The notes under the pieces: model-generated | What the model was told of the DNA's origin: nothing | Seen by the model: the letters and a program-made list of their open reading frames with translations, nothing else | Database searches by the model: none | Made by a program: the position numbers and the translations under genes | Part shown: piece by piece, positions 59,754-64,000 of the stretch | How the letters are laid out: every line of letters begins with the position of its first letter | Position numbering within the stretch: position 1 is the first letter of the stretch | DNA from: JANQIO01 sp043513815 | GTDB lineage: Bacteria > Pseudomonadota > Gammaproteobacteria > Pseudomonadales > Halieaceae | Assembly: GCA_043513815.1 (NCBI GenBank) | Contig: CP121313.1 | Span: 1,488,001-1,552,000 of the forward strand | Length of the DNA stretch: 64,000 nucleotides | Reading direction: 5' to 3'

Positions 59754-60578
59754 TTAAGCCGTAGCGGCGTTTTCCTCGAAGAACAGTTGCAGGCTGTTCT
59801 GCCAGGCCTGTGCCAGCAGGTGTTCCACTTCGTAGCCCTTCACCTGAGCGACGCGTTCAGCGACAAACGGCAGGTAGAAAGGCGCGTTGGGCTTGCCGCG
59901 ATAGGGCACCGGGGTCAGATAGGGGGCGTCGGTTTCCAGCAGCAGCTGGTCCAGCGGCGTGGCCGCAACCACCTCGCGGACATTATCGGCGCTGTTAAAG
60001 GTGGCAATGCCGTTGAATCCAAGGCAGAACCCCTCGTCCAGGCAATACTCCGCCAGTGGCAGGCCGGAGGTAAAGCTGTGGATCACTCCCTTGCGAGACA
60101 GCTTGTCGGAAAAGTTCGCCAGAATGGCGCGGGTGTCTTCGTCCGCCTCGCGGGTGTGCACGACGATGGGCATGTCGGTATCCGCAGCAATCTGCAGCTG
60201 GGCCTCGAATACCTGGCATTGCACACTGCGGTCGGCGTGGTCGTAGTAGTAATCCAGGCCGATCTCGCCCACGGCCACAATGTGAGGGCTGCTCATGCGC
60301 TCACGGATGATGTCACCGACCGCCGATGTGTATTTCTCGGCCTCGTGGGGGTGGATACCCTGGGTGCCCCACACTGCGTCTTTCTCCCGGGCCAGGCTGT
60401 CCACAGTATTCAGGTTGTCCGGCGAGACGGCGATGGTGACGATGCGCTCGATACCCACTTCCCGTGAGCGGGCCAGCGTGTCGTCGAGTTCTGCCGCCTC
60501 CAGGTAATCCAGGTGGCAGTGGGTCTCCATGATCGGATGCTGGAAGCGGGGGATGTCGCGGCGGTTGTTTTTGCTCAT
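59754..60578 (-). CDS. TatD family metal-dependent hydrolase
   Basis: A 274-residue TIM-barrel amidohydrolase-like DNase. METHCHLDYLEAAELDDTLA (HxH), WGTQGIHPHEAEKY, IVAVGEIGLDYYYDHADRSV (metal Glu), PIVVHTREADEDTRAIL, KGVIHSFTSGLPLAEYCLDE and LLLETDAPYLTPVPYRGKPN (Asp) are all conserved. It acts as 3'-5' exonuclease or deoxyribonuclease. Start ATG 60578 is preferred over the long upstream frame, which is a shadow of the divergent DUF3667 gene. Confidence 0.94.
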   Translation of the reverse strand: MSKNNRRDIPRFQHPIMETHCHLDYLEAAELDDTLARSREVGIERIVTIAVSPDNLNTVDSLAREKDAVWGTQGIHPHEAEKYTSAVGDIIRERMSSPHIVAVGEIGLDYYYDHADRSVQCQVFEAQLQIAADTDMPIVVHTREADEDTRAILANFSDKLSRKGVIHSFTSGLPLAEYCLDEGFCLGFNGIATFNSADNVREVVAATPLDQLLLETDAPYLTPVPYRGKPNAPFYLPFVAERVAQVKGYEVEHLLAQAWQNSLQLFFEENAATA

Positions 60579-60666
60579 TGTCGGTGCATACGGCCGGTTG
60601 TCAGGATTGGGTCTGGTGCGGCACGGTCTTTCGCCGGGCCGCAACGGCGGCGTATTATGCCATGGC

Positions 60667-61587
60667 ATGGAAACTGTGACTGACAAGCTGCCTGCCCAGG
60701 GTCGAAGCTGCCGCAACTGCGGCGCACCGCTGGCCGGGGATTTTTGCGGAGCCTGCGGCCAACGCGACCGTGACCTGCGCCTGACGGATATTGCGGGTGA
60801 GGCACTGGAAGATATCACCGACCTCGATTCGCGCCTGTGGAAGACGCTCAAGACCCTGGTACGGCACCCCGGTCGCATCACCGCCGACTATATCGGTGGC
60901 CGCCGGGCTCGCTACCTGCCGCCGGTGCGACTGTACCTGGTGGTGAGCTTTCTGGTGTTCCTGAGCCTGTCCGTCAGTGAGCCCCCGACCGTAAGGACTG
61001 TCGGTGTGGACCCGCAAGCCGTGAGTGAACTCGAAAAGGGGCTATACATTCCGCGCACCAATGAGGCGGGCGAGCAGGAACTGCTCTCTGTCAGGGATTA
61101 CGTCGAGGCCGAGGGCCTGACGGACGAGATTGAGTCCCTGCCGAAGTGGTGGCGGGATGTAGCGGAGCGCACTATCAGCAATGCGGAAAAGCTGCAGGGT
61201 GACCCGGAAGCGTTTGAGGAAGGCCTGACGCGGCGCCTGCCGCAGATGATGTTTTTCCTGCTTCCGCTGTTCGCGCTGATGTTGTGGCTATGCTATCTCC
61301 GCTCGCCACATCATTATCTGCAGCATCTGGTGTTCTCGGTGCACTACCATACGGTGGCCTTCCTGGCGTTTTTGCTGCTGTGGCCGGTCAACCTGGTACT
61401 GCCGGGCGACTACGGCGGCATCGTGACCCTGGCGCTGATGATCTACCTGCCCGTTGCTCTCAAGGGCGCCTACGGCGGCTCGAAGCGGGCGGCGGCATTC
61501 AAGGGAATCGTGCTGGGCCTGTCCTACTACTTCGTGGTGATTTTTACCGGGACCCTGGTGGCGCTGATGACGCTAGCTTTTCTCTGA
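60667..61587 (+). CDS. DUF3667-type membrane protein with zinc ribbon
   Basis: A 306-residue protein. The zinc-ribbon-like N-terminus SCRNCGAPLAGDFCGACGQR (Cys15, 18, 27, 30) is followed by conserved TLVRHPGRITADYIGGRRAR YLPPVRLYLVVSFLVFL, the DUF3667 signature, then four to five membrane helices in the C-terminal half (MMFFLLPLFALMLWLCYLRS, HTVAFLAFLLLWPVNLVLPG, YYFVVIFTGTLVALMTLAFL). Function unknown. Start ATG 60667; the 3' end overlaps the LysR gene's 3' end by 44 bp on the opposite strand. Confidence 0.88.
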   Translation: METVTDKLPAQGRSCRNCGAPLAGDFCGACGQRDRDLRLTDIAGEALEDITDLDSRLWKTLKTLVRHPGRITADYIGGRRARYLPPVRLYLVVSFLVFLSLSVSEPPTVRTVGVDPQAVSELEKGLYIPRTNEAGEQELLSVRDYVEAEGLTDEIESLPKWWRDVAERTISNAEKLQGDPEAFEEGLTRRLPQMMFFLLPLFALMLWLCYLRSPHHYLQHLVFSVHYHTVAFLAFLLLWPVNLVLPGDYGGIVTLALMIYLPVALKGAYGGSKRAAAFKGIVLGLSYYFVVIFTGTLVALMTLAFL

Positions 61588-62515
61588 GTTCGTCACGTAC
61601 CTCCAGCACCTGCTGCCAGAGCCAGTTGTGCAGCGCCGAGTTCTCGGTGCGGCGGTGGCGTACCAGCATGTACTCAATGGAGTAGTCCACGTCGGCAGGC
61701 AATTGCAGGGCCTGGATCTTGTAGGCCAGGGTCGGATTGCCCATCAGGAAGGGCGGCGCCGGCATCAGGTGGTCGGTATTGCGCAGCACCTCGATGGCGG
61801 TCATCAGGTGTGAGGTTTCAAAGCCCCCGGACAGTTCTTCCACGGTTTCCAGCCGCCGGGTGATGCTGTCGCTGGTCTGGATGAATTCCAGTTCCTCCAT
61901 GTCGGCCATATACAGGCGCATGATCGGGTAGCGCAGGATATTTTCCCAGCTCGGCGGCAGCCCGGTCAGCGGGTGCGCCTCGCGGGCCAGGATTACCGGC
62001 TTGGCGCCGCCCATTTCAGCGCAGATGAACTGGTCGCCGTAATAGGCGTGTTTGATATGCACGACCAGGTCCAGCTCGCCGAGGGCGAGCTGGTCCAGTT
62101 GGTGCTCGACCCGGGTGATGGTCCGCACCGTGAGTCGTGGCGCCAGGAAAGCCAGCCGGTTGATCAGTGGCGGCAGCAGCCAGACGCCGATGTACTCGGA
62201 AATTGCGATGGTGATCTCGCCACGATAGGCGCCGGGGTCAAAATCATGGCCCACCAACAGCTGCTGGATGCCCTGCAACACGGTTTCCAGCTCGGCGGCC
62301 AGGTCCAGGGCGCGCGGTGTCGGCCGCATGCCGTGGGAGGAACGGGTAAACAGGGGGTCTTCAAAAACCTCCCGTAGCCGCGACAGGGTCTTGCTCATGG
62401 CGGGCTGGGTAATGAACAGGCGCTCCGCAGCACGGGACACATTGCGCTCTTCCAACAGAACCTGCAGAGCAATTAGCAGGTTGAGGTCGATGCGCGCCAG
62501 GTCGCGGGTTTCCAC
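61544..62515 (-). CDS. LysR-family transcriptional regulator
   Basis: A 323-residue protein. N-terminal winged helix-turn-helix (ARIDLNLLIALQVLLEERNV, SRAAERLFITQPAMSKTLSR, LREVFEDPLFTRSSHGMRPT) and a C-terminal periplasmic-binding-like effector domain of about 220 residues (GEITIAISEYIGVWLLPPLI, ELDLVVHIKHAYYGD). It resembles the NodD/LinR/DntR-type branch by its longer N-terminus. Effector and targets unknown. ATG 62515. Confidence 0.93.
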   Translation of the reverse strand: METRDLARIDLNLLIALQVLLEERNVSRAAERLFITQPAMSKTLSRLREVFEDPLFTRSSHGMRPTPRALDLAAELETVLQGIQQLLVGHDFDPGAYRGEITIAISEYIGVWLLPPLINRLAFLAPRLTVRTITRVEHQLDQLALGELDLVVHIKHAYYGDQFICAEMGGAKPVILAREAHPLTGLPPSWENILRYPIMRLYMADMEELEFIQTSDSITRRLETVEELSGGFETSHLMTAIEVLRNTDHLMPAPPFLMGNPTLAYKIQALQLPADVDYSIEYMLVRHRRTENSALHNWLWQQVLEVRDELREKLASSAPPGSR

Positions 62516-62636
62516 CAGGTAAAGGCTCCATTGCAGATATAAATAAAAGGAATGGCTTTCATTCCACTAATACATTGGAACTATATCAGCCGCGCCCCCA
62601 GAATCACATCGTCTGGTCATCGAAAGGAATACCCAA

Positions 62637-62717
62637 ATGTTTATTACTGCAACGTTTGGACTGTATTTCGCTCTACTCGGTTGGATCGCCTGGGACGACT
62701 ACCAAAGCGCAAGCTGA
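62637..62717 (+). CDS. 26-residue hydrophobic peptide gene
   Basis: ATG 62637 preceded by GAAAGGAA. The sequence is MFITATFGLYFALLGWIAWD then DYQSAS, one membrane helix with a short polar tail. About 50 bp further is a strong terminator, so a short transcript would carry only this frame. Such tiny single-helix proteins are common but rarely annotated. Direct evidence is the RBS, hydrophobic character and terminator; expression is inferred. Confidence 0.55.
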   Translation: MFITATFGLYFALLGWIAWDDYQSAS

Positions 62718-62765
62718 GTCCCACATCTCCGAGAGACGACATCCAGGTCCAAAAAGTACCGTTTC

Positions 62766-62793
62766 AAACCCGCCGCAAGGCGGGTTTTTTTTT
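62766..62793 (+). terminator. Rho-independent terminator
   Basis: Stem AAACCCGCC / GGCGGGTTT, loop GCAA, followed by an uninterrupted T-run. It lies after the small peptide gene and before the phosphatase start. Confidence 0.9.
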
Positions 62794-62837
62794 GCCCGTC
62801 CCCTCCTATACTGGTGGCAACAACCCAGGGACTGGTT

Positions 62838-64000
62838 ATGCGCTTCTTCTTCCTCATCTGCCTGCTGGCAGTCGCGACCCCGCTGGCGGCGGGCCCCCTT
62901 GAAACCGATACCGACGCCCGTGTGGTGGCCTTTGCTGATGTGCACGGCGCCATTGACGAGTTCACCACGCTGCTGCGCGATGTGGGCGTGATTGATGCCC
63001 GCGGCGACTGGAGCGGTGGCGACACTCACCTGGTGAGCCTCGGCGACCTGGTCGACCGCGGCGCCGGCTCTCGCGAAGTGGTGGAGCTGCTCATGAAGCT
63101 GGAGGGGCAGGCCGCTGCCGCCGGGGGTGCAGTGCATGTGGTGCTGGGCAACCACGAGGTCATGGTGATGACCGGTGACCTGCGCTACGTGAGTCGTCCG
63201 GAGTTCGCGGCCTTTGCCGGTGATGAAACCCCCGCCGAACGGGAGGCCCTGTTCCAGGGCTGGCTGGCGGAACAGCCGGCGATGGAGGCGTCCGCCGCCC
63301 GGGCGGCCTTTGAGGACAACTACCCGCCAGGCTTTGTGGGCCTGCAGAAAGCCTATGCCCCGGACGGCGCCCTGGGCGGCTGGCTGAAAACCCTGCCGCT
63401 GGCGATTCGTGTCAATGACCGCCTGTACATGCACGGCGGCGCCAGCTCAGCGATTGCGGAAACCCCGCTGGCGGAGATCAATGAGGACAACCGCGATGAC
63501 CTGCTGGCATACATGACGCTCACTGAGAAGCTGCGTGCCTCGGGCCAGCTGGCTCGCCACGTGGATTTTTGGAACCGCCGCGCTCATCTCAACGCCAAAG
63601 CCGAGGCTGTGCTGGCCGAAGACCCCGAGGCGCGGCCGGACTGGTTTGAAGATTTTCTCGCGTTTATGGAACTGGAGGACGCCTTTCTGTTCACCCCGGA
63701 CAGCCCGGTCTGGTACCGGGGCAGCGCCTACTGCCATCCCTATGCGGAATCCTTCAATACCGAGCGTATTCTCAAGCGCACCGGAACCCGTCAGCTGGTG
63801 ATTGGCCATACCCCCAACCCGCGGGGCGCCATTTCGCGCCTGGAGGGACAGGTGCTGCGGCTCGACACCGGCATGCTCAAATCGGTTTACCGGGGCGTGC
63901 CGACGGCGCTGGTCGTCGAGGGTGGGGAGTCCTGGCTGCATTACGCGGGCGGTGAGACCCGCGCCGAGCCGCTGGTGTTCGACCGCAGCATCAGCCAGGA
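62838..64000 (+). CDS. Calcineurin-like metallophosphatase, 3' end cut by window
   Basis: At least 387 codons. ATG 62838 begins MRFFFLICLLAVATPLAAGP, a signal peptide, so the protein is exported. Metallophosphoesterase motifs follow: VVAFADVHGAIDEF (D-x-H), VSLGDLVDRGAGS (GDxxDRG), VHVVLGNHEVMVM (GNHE), MHGGASSAI, QLVIGHTPNPRG (GHTP) and LRLDTGM. Spacing and exported nature fit Shewanella-like protein phosphatases. Substrate unknown. It continues past the end. Confidence 0.88.
   Translation, partial: MRFFFLICLLAVATPLAAGPLETDTDARVVAFADVHGAIDEFTTLLRDVGVIDARGDWSGGDTHLVSLGDLVDRGAGSREVVELLMKLEGQAAAAGGAVHVVLGNHEVMVMTGDLRYVSRPEFAAFAGDETPAEREALFQGWLAEQPAMEASAARAAFEDNYPPGFVGLQKAYAPDGALGGWLKTLPLAIRVNDRLYMHGGASSAIAETPLAEINEDNRDDLLAYMTLTEKLRASGQLARHVDFWNRRAHLNAKAEAVLAEDPEARPDWFEDFLAFMELEDAFLFTPDSPVWYRGSAYCHPYAESFNTERILKRTGTRQLVIGHTPNPRGAISRLEGQVLRLDTGMLKSVYRGVPTALVVEGGESWLHYAGGETRAEPLVFDRSISQ

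Noticed and set aside
1..64000. tRNA, rRNA or CRISPR arrays
   Set aside because: No cloverleaf-like or ribosomal stretch and no spaced repeats noticed; repeats found are either tandem without spacers or palindromes. A covariance-model scan would be decisive.

Overview
The window reads as a chromosomal segment of a GC-rich gammaproteobacterium, probably marine and near the Halieaceae/Cellvibrionales. That placement is an inference from the hrpB, rapA, tatD, LysR, Hsp20 and DUF4124 gene content and from the many lipid- and xenobiotic-type enzymes (two P450s, an epoxide hydrolase, a limonene-epoxide-hydrolase-like protein, SDRs, thioesterase, GSTs). I see no rRNA, tRNA or CRISPR array. The sequence is cut through a gene at both ends.

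Layout: 1-7.4 kb holds envelope and small exported proteins, an AraC regulator, a pilin-like protein with an LRR protein, an MscS channel, and gene debris that includes a partial second copy of the MscS gene. 7.5-10.7 kb holds a desaturase/TIM-barrel pair and a leucine-dehydrogenase-type gene.

10.68-22.27 kb is a visibly AT-richer island. It is inserted behind the dehydrogenase gene and bracketed by two copies of that gene's last ~116 bp. It encodes dndB-dndC-dndD-dndE (DNA phosphorothioation) and, divergently or upstream, an AIPR-family protein, an SF2 helicase, a second DGQHR (DndB-like) protein and a GIY-YIG nuclease-like protein. The usual dndFGH restriction genes and dndA are absent. This combination is the best candidate here for an undescribed defence arrangement: the dnd genes would mark self DNA, and the nuclease/DGQHR/helicase/AIPR genes would be the effector side. 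A second accessory stretch (22.4-27.9 kb) carries a membrane-anchored coiled-coil protein just upstream, a DUF429 protein, an IS3-family element with a broken transposase, and a PLD-SF2 helicase-DUF3427 protein coupled to a NUDIX hydrolase.

28-33 kb has P450, ABM-domain and dihaem cytochrome c genes and a second P450. HicAB and HigBA-like toxin-antitoxin pairs flank an ECF sigma/VWA operon. 38-53 kb is mostly metabolic and stress genes (hrpB, hsp20, thioesterase, epoxide hydrolase, SRPBCC-SDR fusion, sirtuin, GST, glutathione peroxidase). 53.3-54.7 kb encodes a sortase followed directly by a protein with an LPATA sorting signal. 54.8-64 kb contains a SutA-like small protein, an XRE protein with a histone-H1-like tail, rapA, tatD, a DUF3667 protein, a LysR regulator, a 26-residue membrane peptide gene with its own terminator, and a calcineurin-like phosphatase that runs off the end.
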